In this document: positions 7,657 through 15,651 of the stretch, piece by piece | How the letters are laid out: every line of letters starts with the position of its first letter | How positions within the stretch are numbered: position 1 is the first letter of the stretch | Made by a program: the position numbers and the translations under genes | Notes under the pieces: model-generated | Told to the model about the DNA's origin: nothing | The model's input: only the letters and a program-made list of their open reading frames with translations | The model's database searches: none | NCBI GenBank assembly: GCA_018715425.1 | Contig: DVLR01000224.1 | Span: forward strand, 1 to 30,326 | Length of the DNA stretch: 30,326 nucleotides | Direction: 5' to 3' | Source: Candidatus Merdenecus merdavium | GTDB lineage: Bacteria; Bacillota; Clostridia; Lachnospirales; Lachnospiraceae

Positions 7657-8445
7657 TTACATAATAGGAACACAAACCTTTTTTATTTGTATCACCTTAT
7701 TATTGTTGATTTCAGTCGTTGCTACTGCAACTGGTACGTGATAAAGTCTGGATAAACTATCACTGGTTATCACTTTCTCTGGTTCTCCATATTCCATCAC
7801 AAGTCCCTCTTTCATTAGCAAAGCCTTGTTACATGCTAAAAAACCGTGATCTGGAAAATGAGATGTCATCAAAATTCCATATCCATCTTTTGATAAACCT
7901 TTTATCATGTTCAAAATCTTAATTTGATTACTATAATCTAGATTCGCTGTTGGCTCGTCCATAATTAGATAATCTGCTTGCTGTGCCAAAGCTCTTGCTA
8001 TTAATACCATTTGTTTTTCTCCGCCACTCAACTCATGAAAAAAAGCATGTTCCATATGACCTAAATCCAGTTTTTCTATGACTTCATGAACGATTTTAAG
8101 ATCATTCTTAGAAAGTGGTGCACCAAAATTTAAATATGGAGTCCTTCCCATTTGGATGACCTCATAAACTCTGTATGGAAATGTTACATCAGAAGATTGG
8201 GAAACGTAAGCTAAATGTCTAGCCCTTTTTATGGCTGGCAACTTTTGAATATCCTTTCCATTGACTAAAATATCACCCTTTTGGGGCTTCAAAAACTGCA
8301 AGATACAACGGAGCAAGGTGGATTTTCCAGTTCCATTTGGTCCTAGTAAACACAAGCATTCTCCTTGATCTAAAGTAAATGAAATATCCTTTAATGTAGG
8401 TTTTTTACCCTTATATGAAAATTCTATCTTATTAATCTCTAACAC
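7657..8445 (-). CDS. ABC importer ATP-binding protein (FecE/BtuD/MolC type)
   Basis: The 262-residue ATPase that powers the adjacent importer. Visible motifs: Walker A GPNGTGKS (residues 35-42), Q-loop in YVSQSSDV, signature LSGGEKQ (from 139), Walker B LIMDEPTANLD (from 160), and the switch His196. The start is probably the GTG at 8445, which shares a base with the TAG stop of the permease (TAGTG) and has GGGGTGG about 5 bases upstream. The GTG at 8454 would have no room for a ribosome site. This shared-base junction implies translational coupling of ATPase to permease. Confidence 0.9.
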   Translation of the reverse strand: MLEINKIEFSYKGKKPTLKDISFTLDQGECLCLLGPNGTGKSTLLRCILQFLKPQKGDILVNGKDIQKLPAIKRARHLAYVSQSSDVTFPYRVYEVIQMGRTPYLNFGAPLSKNDLKIVHEVIEKLDLGHMEHAFFHELSGGEKQMVLIARALAQQADYLIMDEPTANLDYSNQIKILNMIKGLSKDGYGILMTSHFPDHGFLACNKALLMKEGLVMEYGEPEKVITSDSLSRLYHVPVAVATTEINNNKVIQIKKVCVPIM

Positions 8446-9467
8446 TATTTCCACCCCCGTTTCACACGGACTAGTAAAAAAGCAAAGACTGGTGTTCCTA
8501 TCAGTGCCGTTAGCACCCCTAGGGGTAAATCCACTCCTTCTATTCCTCGAATCATATTGTCTATGAGTAATAAAAAGACACCTCCGATTAAAAACGAAAG
8601 GGAAGATAATTTACCAAAGTTAGCACCTGTAATTAATCTTGCAATATGAGGAATGACCATACCAACCCATCCCACAATTCCACAAATACTAACAGATACC
8701 ACCGTAATTAATGTAGAACAAACCACCACCACAAGCTTTACTAATTTGACGTTGACCCCCATAGCTGTCGCCTCATCTTCTCCTGCTGCTAATACATCAA
8801 TCTTATTTCTAAAGATAAATAATAAAACCAACGATACTATTAATGCAGGTAACATAATCAAAACATCTCGGTTAGATCCTTTACTTAGCCCACCCATGAG
8901 CCAAAATGTAATGGAAGGTAATTGATTGTCCGTATCAGCCAAAGTCTTTACCACTGATAAAAGAGCCTGAAATAAACTTGATACGACAACGCCAGATAAT
9001 ACCAATACTGTTAATTCCTGTTTTCCATATACACTTCCTAAAAGATAGGTAAGAGCCACCGCTAGTAAACCAAAAACCAAGGCGGAACTTTGGATTTCTA
9101 TCCAGTTTCCATCTCTTAACATGGCTAGGGCAGCCCCAAATCCAGCACCTGCAGATACCCCTAAAATATCTGGCGAAACCATTGGATTTTTAAATAAAGT
9201 TTGGTAAGATGCCCCTGAAATAGATAAGGCACCGCCAACCATAATGGCTAATAAAATGCGAGGTAAACGCACTTGCAAGACTACCATTTCTACCGTAGAA
9301 TCCCAGTAGGGTTTGATAGGTACAATTTTTGAAAGGATGATATCAACTACCGTTTTAGGTGCAATGGGATATCGGCCAATCATAAAGGATAGAAAAAATA
9401 CTGTAATAGTAAGGATGAATAGAAACATCCACTTCATCCAAAAATGTTTTTTTGCTGTTTCATACAT
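8445..9467 (-). CDS. ABC importer permease (FecCD/BtuC/MolB type)
   Basis: A 340-residue permease of the type II importer class, with about ten hydrophobic helices. Typical sequences are LQVRLPRILLAIMVGGALSI (about 65-84), GASYQTLFKNPMVSPDILGV, and GWVGMVIPHIARLITG (about 269-284), the loop that contacts the ATPase. It would form a homodimeric channel for the substrate handed over by the lipoprotein. The ATG overlaps the TAA stop of the DUF364 gene by one base (TAATG), another sign of coupled translation. Which substrate passes cannot be read from the permease itself. Confidence 0.9.
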   Translation of the reverse strand: MYETAKKHFWMKWMFLFILTITVFFLSFMIGRYPIAPKTVVDIILSKIVPIKPYWDSTVEMVVLQVRLPRILLAIMVGGALSISGASYQTLFKNPMVSPDILGVSAGAGFGAALAMLRDGNWIEIQSSALVFGLLAVALTYLLGSVYGKQELTVLVLSGVVVSSLFQALLSVVKTLADTDNQLPSITFWLMGGLSKGSNRDVLIMLPALIVSLVLLFIFRNKIDVLAAGEDEATAMGVNVKLVKLVVVVCSTLITVVSVSICGIVGWVGMVIPHIARLITGANFGKLSSLSFLIGGVFLLLIDNMIRGIEGVDLPLGVLTALIGTPVFAFLLVRVKRGWK

Positions 9468-10309
9468 TATGGAGCTACCTTTCTAACAATGGTTCGTTCT
9501 GCCGATTTTCCAAAGAAGTGGTATCCTGATCCCCCTTCGCTAATAAGATCAAGCAATTCATCTGGTTTTGTAACAATGATTCCACCTAGCAGAGTCACTC
9601 CCCTTTCAAAGAAAGCATCTGGTATCATACTTGCTGTAGGTCCAGTTACAATGATGTGTGCATCATCCTTTGCCATTTTAAGTAAGTCTGGAAGGGTATT
9701 ATTTAAAATAGTAACTCCAGTAATCACAAGTAAATCTGCGTCTGGAACGTATTTTTTCCCATCATCTGCTGGTGCATAATGTAAAAGTTCATCCCCTTTT
9801 AAGGTTCTATTGTCCATTTCTAATACTTTATAATCTGCTCCTGCTTTCGTTAACTTTTTTAACATTGGTACCAAGGCACCAACTACAACAGACTTTTTAT
9901 ACTTACTCACGTCGATACGATCAAAGGCGTCTTCTCCCATTATGATTTCATAATTTTTTGGAGGGTATAAATCCCAGTAATAGGTGCTTAATGCATTTAA
10001 TGCTGCGATCCCTAATGTTCGCTTTAAAGGATTAGACGATTTTACATCATCTAAATAAGCTAGAACAGATCGACCCTTCAATCGTCCAGATAATGGCATT
10101 GCCCTTGCAGAGCTAGGACAGCAAACAGCCTCTGGCATTTCTTTTATAGGAGTAAAGCAAAGTCCACCATGTCCTGTTGATAGTTTTACTCCTGAAAAAA
10201 ATAATCCAAAAACAGCTCTTTCCACGGTGATCTTTTCTAATTCTTCTCCAAAGACTTCTTTTAATTTAAATATAGATTCTTCCATAAGAATATTATTTAC
10301 TTCTTCCAC
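9467..10309 (-). CDS. DUF4213/DUF364 protein (putative heavy-metal chelation)
   Basis: A 280-residue cytoplasmic protein. The N-terminal third matches DUF4213 (enolase-N-like fold; GVKLSTGHGGLCFTP, then ARAMPLSGRL) and the rest DUF364 (Rossmann-like; VITGVTILNNT, VTGPTASMIPDAFFERG). The one structurally studied relative, from Desulfitobacterium, was proposed to bind heavy metals between the two domains; the reaction is unknown. Such genes commonly sit beside type II metal importers and molybdopterin genes, as here. I chose the GTG at 10309, with AGGAGG 7 bases upstream; the GTG at 10315 is too close to that site. It begins 2 bases after the MoeA-like stop. Confidence 0.82.
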   Translation of the reverse strand: MEEVNNILMEESIFKLKEVFGEELEKITVERAVFGLFFSGVKLSTGHGGLCFTPIKEMPEAVCCPSSARAMPLSGRLKGRSVLAYLDDVKSSNPLKRTLGIAALNALSTYYWDLYPPKNYEIIMGEDAFDRIDVSKYKKSVVVGALVPMLKKLTKAGADYKVLEMDNRTLKGDELLHYAPADDGKKYVPDADLLVITGVTILNNTLPDLLKMAKDDAHIIVTGPTASMIPDAFFERGVTLLGGIIVTKPDELLDLISEGGSGYHFFGKSAERTIVRKVAP

Positions 10310-10311
10310 AC

Positions 10312-11523
10312 TCACCCCTCCTCTATTAAATTTCTTTCACACTGTAGCTCTACGAATACTTTACTATTTTTACTGAATACTTCACCTTTTTTAACATAGA
10401 GATAAGCATTTTGCTCATGATAACTCTTTGATCTTGTAACACCATGAAGGGGAACAGTCTTAGCATAATACTGCCCCTCTTTTATTGATACCTTCATAAA
10501 AAATATAAAATCAATCCCAAGACCTTTTATCTCTTCTTCTATGATAGCCTCCACCGTATCATATACAGGTAGTGGTTTATGTAGCATGAGATACAATGCC
10601 GCTTTTACATATAGTTTCGCGGTTAAATCAGCTCCTCCTGGAGGTCCAGGTAAACCTATGACGTATTTTCCTGATATCTTTGCCAAACTACAATGCTTTC
10701 CCGGACCGTGACCTAACTCTTGAACCAACACTTCTCCCATAGTTTCTAATAGAGGAAGAGTATAATCTTTACTACCCTTTGAAGAACCAGCACAAATTAA
10801 GACTAAATCAGAGTGTTTCAGTGCTTCTTGAATTCCTTCCTTTAAAGATTCCATATGGTCGGGTATAATTGGATTTACCAAAGGGATACCACCCCATTCT
10901 TTGATGTAAGCTGCTAGCATCCAACTATTAGATTCCACATTCTTTCCTGGTGGAACCTGATATCCCCATGGAACTAATTCATCTCCTGTTGGCAAAAAGG
11001 TAACCCTTGGCTTTTCATAGACAGATACTTTTGTAATTCCAGCAGATATTAATATTCCTATCAAAGAAGGCGTAATCTCCTCATTCTTATATACGATAAT
11101 CTCCTTTTCTCCAACTTGCCCACCTATTTTCCCTACGTAATCTCCTTTATTCTTTGGACATGCATGTATCTTTATTTTTCCGTCTTGGTCAAAGGATACA
11201 TCTTCAATAGCAATGACGGTATCATACTTCTCTTTTATAGCTACTCCAGTATTACTAAAATCATACTGGTTTCCTTCTATCCAGTTACTCGTATCAGGAA
11301 TCCCATGGATAAAATCATCAAACCTAACGGAAATACCATCAAATGCGCTAATGGGTTTATTGGGTAATATATTTCTATTATACGTATCAGCAGCACAAAT
11401 ACGTTGATTGGCATCTACGGTAGGTATGATCTCTGTTCTGGTTATTTGTTTCATATGAGCCTCTAAGATTTCTAGCATCTGTTCCCTTGTTGGCTCAAAA
11501 CTTGGTTCTTTATACATCTTCAT
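10312..11523 (-). CDS. moeA: MoeA-like molybdopterin molybdenumtransferase
   Basis: A 403-residue MoeA-family protein, expected to insert molybdate (or tungstate) into adenylated molybdopterin in the last step of cofactor synthesis. The family active-site features are kept: SAFDGIS (Asp62), FLPTGDEL (Asp181, Glu182), AGSSKGSKDYT (Asp253, equivalent to GGxSVGxKDY) and GLPGPPGG, where MoeA usually has GLPGNP. It lies first in the operon with DUF364 and importer genes, which suggests a paralog tied to the metal that the importer brings in, rather than the general housekeeping MoeA. AAGG lies 8 bases before the ATG. The asparagine missing from the GLPGNP loop could mean a changed partner or cofactor. 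Alternative: a MoeA-like protein without transferase activity. Confidence 0.8.
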   Translation of the reverse strand: MKMYKEPSFEPTREQMLEILEAHMKQITRTEIIPTVDANQRICAADTYNRNILPNKPISAFDGISVRFDDFIHGIPDTSNWIEGNQYDFSNTGVAIKEKYDTVIAIEDVSFDQDGKIKIHACPKNKGDYVGKIGGQVGEKEIIVYKNEEITPSLIGILISAGITKVSVYEKPRVTFLPTGDELVPWGYQVPPGKNVESNSWMLAAYIKEWGGIPLVNPIIPDHMESLKEGIQEALKHSDLVLICAGSSKGSKDYTLPLLETMGEVLVQELGHGPGKHCSLAKISGKYVIGLPGPPGGADLTAKLYVKAALYLMLHKPLPVYDTVEAIIEEEIKGLGIDFIFFMKVSIKEGQYYAKTVPLHGVTRSKSYHEQNAYLYVKKGEVFSKNSKVFVELQCERNLIEEG

Positions 11524-11773
11524 ACGTTTGCCTTATACTTATCCACAATCTCAAATTTATGGACTTCCTTTCTATCTAAATTTCCTTGATTCATCCTATA
11601 TATTGCTAAATTTATCATCTTATATTATGATAAAAGAGCAAAAGGTTGCTTTCTTGATCCTGGGTACTTATGGATTACTACGCACCTTGTACCTTGGAAT
11701 CCTAACAATATTTCCAATTCACCCCAGTATCCTATGATCATTTGGATAAAATCTAAGATTGGTAAGAATACAA

Positions 11774-12439
11774 ATGAAAAAGAATTTATCACTACTCACT
11801 ACTTCAAAACTATTTGCTAATATTACAGAACCTGAATTACTCTCTCTTTCCTCCCAGTTAGATGGACATACTCGCCGACTGGTAAAAGGGGAAATGTTAA
11901 TCAACGAAGGAGACTATTATAACTATATCGGCCTTGTATTAACTGGAGAATTATGCGTTACAAAAGTTTTTACAGATGGTACACAATCTCACTTAGAGAA
12001 GTTATTGCCCACCTATATTATCGGTGCCGATATTGCCTGTACCCCTAGCAAAATCAGCCCCTATACGGTATTTGCTACTGAGGATACCTCCATCTGGACC
12101 CTCTCTTATACCTATATTGAAAAACCTAGTGTTATGCCAGATCCTATTCGCATGCAGATTACTCAAAATTTACTTCATTTTATTTCTAATGAAAATATAC
12201 GAAAATTGCATAAAATAGAAGTTCTTTCAAAAAAAAGACTAAGAGATCGCATTCTTACCTATTTAATCATACAAAGTAAATTAAAAAACAACACTACTTT
12301 TGAAATACCTTTTAACCGCAATCAATTGGCTGATTATTTATGCGTCAATCGCAGTGCGCTCTCTCATGAACTAAGTTTAATGGAAAAAGAAGGTATCTTA
12401 ACCTTTCATAAAAATACCTTTGATTTAAAAATATTCTAA
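11774..12439 (+). CDS. Crp/Fnr family transcriptional regulator
   Basis: A 221-residue regulator: cyclic-nucleotide-binding-like beta-roll (residues 10-115), dimer helix (about 120-160), and a winged helix-turn-helix at about 180-210 (FNRNQLADYLCVNRSALSHE). The cysteine cluster of FNR is absent (only Cys61, 89 and 190), so it is probably not an [4Fe-4S] oxygen sensor. The beta-roll is short and lacks the cAMP phosphate-binding RSxxR pattern, so its ligand is unknown. It is divergent from the MoeA-led operon across a 250-base gap and probably controls it. I prefer the ATG at 11774; a TTG at 11759 is in frame but the ribosome site is weak for both. It is followed by a strong terminator. Confidence 0.85.
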   Translation: MKKNLSLLTTSKLFANITEPELLSLSSQLDGHTRRLVKGEMLINEGDYYNYIGLVLTGELCVTKVFTDGTQSHLEKLLPTYIIGADIACTPSKISPYTVFATEDTSIWTLSYTYIEKPSVMPDPIRMQITQNLLHFISNENIRKLHKIEVLSKKRLRDRILTYLIIQSKLKNNTTFEIPFNRNQLADYLCVNRSALSHELSLMEKEGILTFHKNTFDLKIF

Positions 12440-12463
12440 ATAGAGGTCTTGAATATTATAAAA

Positions 12464-12513
12464 CAAAAAGAACGATATTGATGTTGTTCAAACAACATTT
12501 ATCGTTCTTTTTG
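12464..12513. terminator. bidirectional Rho-independent terminator
   Basis: A 13-bp perfect outer stem (12464-12476 with 12501-12513, core AAGAACGAT) carries an inner 8-bp stem (12481-12488 with 12491-12498, ATGTTGTT/AACAACAT). The outer arms end in A5 and T5, so it can stop transcription from both the regulator gene and the convergent MFS gene. Confidence 0.88.
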
Positions 12514-12515
12514 CT

Positions 12516-13685
12516 TTATCGTGTTTGCTTTAACAGCCTTTCATGCATTATCACCATAAGGGCTAAAATTAAAAATAAATAGAAAGGAAACAAGTGTACT
12601 CCAATATTATTGGCAATAAATCCAAATACGGGTGGCATCAGACAGGTTCCTACGTAGGCAGACGCCATTTGCACGCCTATCATTGCCTGTGATTTTTCAG
12701 CGCCAAAATTTTCTGGTGTAGAGTGAATGATCGATGGATAAATAGGTGCACAACCAAGACCTATTAAAATCAATCCCAATAATGCTGTTTCTTTTCCCAT
12801 TGGTACCAGTAATAATAGGATTCCAATGAAGATAAATCCCTGCCCAAGTCTTATCATTTGTGAATCATTTAATTTCATTGTTAGAAATCCTGAAAGACCT
12901 CGTCCTACTGTAATTCCAATAAAGAACAAACTAGCAAAACTAGCTGCAGTTTCAGAAGTAAGCCCCCTGTTTAATACAAGATAGCTACTGGCCCAAAGTC
13001 CAGTTGTTTGCTCTAGTGCACAGTAGCAAAAAAAAGTTACCATTACCGATTTTGCACCAGAAATTCTAACAATCTGCCCTAAAGAGAGCAACTTGCTTTC
13101 CGCTGAATCAATAGTTGCAGTATCTTCCTCATTTCCATGTTTTTTTTTCCACAGGGGTAAACTAAACAGTAATACGGCTGTCAAAAAAATCTGGAGTATT
13201 GAAATATATCGGTATCCCATGTTCCAGCTTCCATCGTTTAACAATGCATATCCCATAATATAAGGACCAAGAGAAGCACCTACTCCCCACATGCAATGTA
13301 ACCAGCTCATGTGACGGCTTGAGTAATGAAGGGCAACGTAGTTATTAAGTGCTGCATCTACACATCCAGCACCAAGACCATATGGAATGGCCCATAAACA
13401 CAGCTCAATAAATGAATGACTTATAGAAAATCCAAATAATGCAACAGCCGTCATTAACACGCTGATTGCAGTAACCTTTCCCGTACCAATTTTCCTTGTT
13501 AAACGGGCACTTTGCAAACTGGAAATAATCGTTCCAACTGCTATGATCATAGAAATTCCACCAGCATAGGAAATGGGAACTGAAAACTCCTGATACATTG
13601 TAGGCCATGCAGAACCTAATAGAGAATCTGGCAAACCCAAACTGATAAATGCCAAATAAATAATTGCTAATAATAACTGAAACAT
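12516..13685 (-). CDS. MFS transporter, unknown substrate
   Basis: A 389-residue major facilitator with about 12 hydrophobic helices. The N-terminal helix pair (FISLGLPDSLLGSAWPTMYQ) and the A-loop SARLTRKIGTGKVT between helices 2 and 3 fit the family; helix 5 region LHCMWGVGASLGPYIMGY resembles sugar or drug transporters of the FucP-like side. A charged loop at about 180-200 separates the two halves. AGGAGG lies 6 bases before the ATG and is part of an inverted repeat that may control translation (13690-13731). It stands alone, with a shared terminator at its 3' end, so the context does not identify the substrate. Confidence 0.85.
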   Translation of the reverse strand: MFQLLLAIIYLAFISLGLPDSLLGSAWPTMYQEFSVPISYAGGISMIIAVGTIISSLQSARLTRKIGTGKVTAISVLMTAVALFGFSISHSFIELCLWAIPYGLGAGCVDAALNNYVALHYSSRHMSWLHCMWGVGASLGPYIMGYALLNDGSWNMGYRYISILQIFLTAVLLFSLPLWKKKHGNEEDTATIDSAESKLLSLGQIVRISGAKSVMVTFFCYCALEQTTGLWASSYLVLNRGLTSETAASFASLFFIGITVGRGLSGFLTMKLNDSQMIRLGQGFIFIGILLLLVPMGKETALLGLILIGLGCAPIYPSIIHSTPENFGAEKSQAMIGVQMASAYVGTCLMPPVFGFIANNIGVHLFPFYLFLILALMVIMHERLLKQTR

Positions 13686-13689
13686 ATGT

Positions 13690-13731
13690 AACCTCCTGTA
13701 TAAAGATGATTATATCATAATGCAGGAGGTT
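13690..13731 (-). promoter_or_regulatory. inverted repeat covering the MFS ribosome site
   Basis: AACCTCCTG and CAGGAGGTT pair perfectly (9 bp; arms 13690-13698 and 13723-13731, 24-base loop). The gene-proximal arm is the Shine-Dalgarno site of the MFS gene. The loop contains a perfect TATAAT on the minus strand. If transcripts start upstream, the hairpin would mask the ribosome site; if they start from this -10 box, the repeat is more likely a repressor operator. Confidence 0.5.
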
Positions 13732-13884
13732 GTGGATTCTTTTTCTTTTAATAGTTGTTTTTGGCGCATATCATCTTCTTCCTCAAATCATCATTAGAAA
13801 AGAAGAATTGATGATGTGTTGTAATAGAATCTAAAATCTTTTACAGTTTCTATTATGTTCTCAAAACTCTTTTTTCAAGTGAAA

Positions 13885-13925
13885 GGGATGCTCCCAAAAT
13901 TGCGAAACAATCTTAGGAACATCCC
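13885..13925 (-). terminator. probable terminator of the three-gene ATPase/GTPase operon
   Basis: GGGATG (13885-13890) pairs with CATCCC (13920-13925), extended by TCC/GGA after one mismatch. On the minus strand only TTT follows, so termination may be partial. Confidence 0.45.
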
Positions 13926-13933
13926 TATTTATA

Positions 13934-14953
13934 TTACAATGATATTTTCATTTCCAATGTCTCAGTAGATAAAGTGCTTCCCTTACGAAGCTCTTGGCGT
14001 GCTGTCTGTATAAGAGAATCCATTTTTTCAAGTTCCTCCAGCAAGACTTTTTCTTCCTCACTGGTATCCATCACCTTACTGATTCCTCCATTTTTTATAA
14101 TGATCCGCCTATCGGCCATAAGAGCCAGAAGAGGATCATGAGTTGCCATTAAAACGATCTTGTCAGAAGAAACCAAAAGATCAAGAGCTTTTTTTCGATC
14201 AATTCCAGCATTTTCAATTTCATCAATGAGAACAATAGGGGAGGAACTTAAAATAGCAGTATCTGCAATCATCAAAGCTCTAGACTGCCCTCCACTTAAA
14301 CTGGTAACAGGAGTATTCAAATCAAACTTTTCCCCTGCCAGATTGTTAGCGGCAAGAATAATCTCATCGATGACACTCTGGGGATCTTCCACGAGACGGC
14401 TTACAGCGTGCATGTTTAAAAATTCCTCTACTGTAAGATCCATAACAAAGTTCATATTCTGGGAAAGCTGTGCCACCAACCTATTGTTGGAAGAAAAACG
14501 CCATTTATTATCAGGCTTTTTACCGTTGATTAAAATGCTGCGCCCCGTAGGTGTATCCTTTTGCGCCGCCCATTCAATATCGGCCAGAAGGCGACTTTTA
14601 CCAGAACCTGTAGGCCCTACGATGGAAATGATCTGAGATGTTTCCACCGTAAGCTCTGAAAAACCTTCTGAAACACCAGATTTATCATGTCCAGCCAATA
14701 TGGTTAAAGACAGAACCTGGTTGTCCTTTTCTAACCCTAAAAATGCCTTCATCTGTTCAATATAAACAGGAAGATTTTCCAAAAGCTTTTCCTTTTCGAT
14801 GGCCTGGTCTTCTACTTCTTCCTCTGTAAAATGGTCTAAATATTCCTGAAAAGTCTTATCCCCGTATCCTGTAAGATCCAGCTTGTTCTGTTCGAAATAG
14901 GATGAGGCAAAGGGATATTCCTTAAGCAATTGATCTAAAGTTAAGTTTATCAT
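13934..14953 (-). CDS. soluble ABC-type ATPase with N-terminal DUF1858-like helical domain
   Basis: A 339-residue ATPase, third gene of the operon. Residues 1-45 (LTLDQLLKEYPFASSYFEQN and on) form a small helical domain like the DUF1858/DUF542 types; 45-75 is a helical linker. The ABC domain follows: Walker A GPTGSGKS (113-120), Q-loop Gln165, signature LSGGQSRAL (219-227), Walker B IVLIDEIEN (240-248) and switch His272. A charged helix closes the protein (295-325). Walker B has DEIEN in place of the DEPT of transporters, as in ATPases not dedicated to import. No permease gene is near. Its ATG overlaps the GTPase stop by four bases (ATGA). I infer that it drives a conformational or insertion step with the other two proteins; its target is unknown. 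Confidence 0.75.
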   Translation of the reverse strand: MINLTLDQLLKEYPFASSYFEQNKLDLTGYGDKTFQEYLDHFTEEEVEDQAIEKEKLLENLPVYIEQMKAFLGLEKDNQVLSLTILAGHDKSGVSEGFSELTVETSQIISIVGPTGSGKSRLLADIEWAAQKDTPTGRSILINGKKPDNKWRFSSNNRLVAQLSQNMNFVMDLTVEEFLNMHAVSRLVEDPQSVIDEIILAANNLAGEKFDLNTPVTSLSGGQSRALMIADTAILSSSPIVLIDEIENAGIDRKKALDLLVSSDKIVLMATHDPLLALMADRRIIIKNGGISKVMDTSEEEKVLLEELEKMDSLIQTARQELRKGSTLSTETLEMKISL

Positions 14954-15651
14954 GTCTTATCCGCCCCCAAATTAATTTTTTTCACATTTCCCATCTGAAA
15001 AGCTTCTCCGATTCTTGTTTCCCCAAGACAGTAAGAGCAAAGAGCAGAAGGCATCGGGAAGCGAAGTTGCATGCCCTGAACCGATTCGATGTTCTGATTT
15101 TCATCGTAGAGAAGGCTTCCCAACTCATAGGCTCCCTGGCCTGTTAGACCGTTTACGTGCATGGTAACGGCACGGGGATTGACGGAGCTTACGCAAGAAG
15201 CGAAGACTTCACGTTCTGCCTGGGACACAATATCTCCCTTGGTAATGACTACAAAGTCAGCAGACTTTAGCATAGGACCAATTTTTTTCGGAGTATTGAT
15301 TCCTGAAAGGTTGTCAATGACGCAGACACCCTTAATTTCTTTTAAATAAGGTGAACAGCGGTTGCAAAGACCAGCAGATTCGGTAATGAGCAGATCTAGC
15401 TTTTCCTGGTTGCCCCAATTTACTACCTCTTCGATATTAGAAGCGAAGAAGTGATCCGGACATAAAGCACCAGAAAGACCTTTTTTAACTGGAATACCAG
15501 CTTTTTCATAAGCAATATCATCATCTGTATATAAACAATCAAATTTCACTACGCCTACCTTGATATTTCTGGTTTGAAAGGAGGCGATGGTTTTTAAAAT
15601 CACAGAGGTCTTCCCTGAAGAGGGAGGGCCTGAAAATATAATCAAATTCAT
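14950..15651 (-). CDS. UreG/HypB-like metal-binding GTPase
   Basis: A 233-residue SIMIBI-class GTPase. G1 is GPPSSGKT (8-15), the switch region is FDCLYTDDD, G3 is ESAG (91-94, compare ESGG in UreG), and G4 is TKGD (137-140). LCPDH at 63-67 lies where UreG has its CPH metal site and HypB its Cys-His site. Extra cysteine pairs not typical of UreG or HypB are LCNRC (96, 99) and LCSYC (205, 208). Known relatives deliver nickel, cobalt or zinc to an enzyme with GTP hydrolysis. No urease or hydrogenase gene is visible here. ATGA overlaps join it to both neighbours. I infer metal or cluster delivery by a three-protein machine; the client is not known. Confidence 0.78.
   Translation of the reverse strand: MNLIIFSGPPSSGKTSVILKTIASFQTRNIKVGVVKFDCLYTDDDIAYEKAGIPVKKGLSGALCPDHFFASNIEEVVNWGNQEKLDLLITESAGLCNRCSPYLKEIKGVCVIDNLSGINTPKKIGPMLKSADFVVITKGDIVSQAEREVFASCVSSVNPRAVTMHVNGLTGQGAYELGSLLYDENQNIESVQGMQLRFPMPSALCSYCLGETRIGEAFQMGNVKKINLGADKT

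Noticed and set aside
11528..11737. Small plus-strand frame in the gap before the Crp/Fnr-type gene
   Set aside because: No ribosome site and no recognisable family; the gap more likely holds divergent promoters.
11524..11773. FNR-type TTGAT-N4-ATCAA site in the divergent gap
   Set aside because: I looked for it; only single TTGAT words occur and no proper dyad was found.
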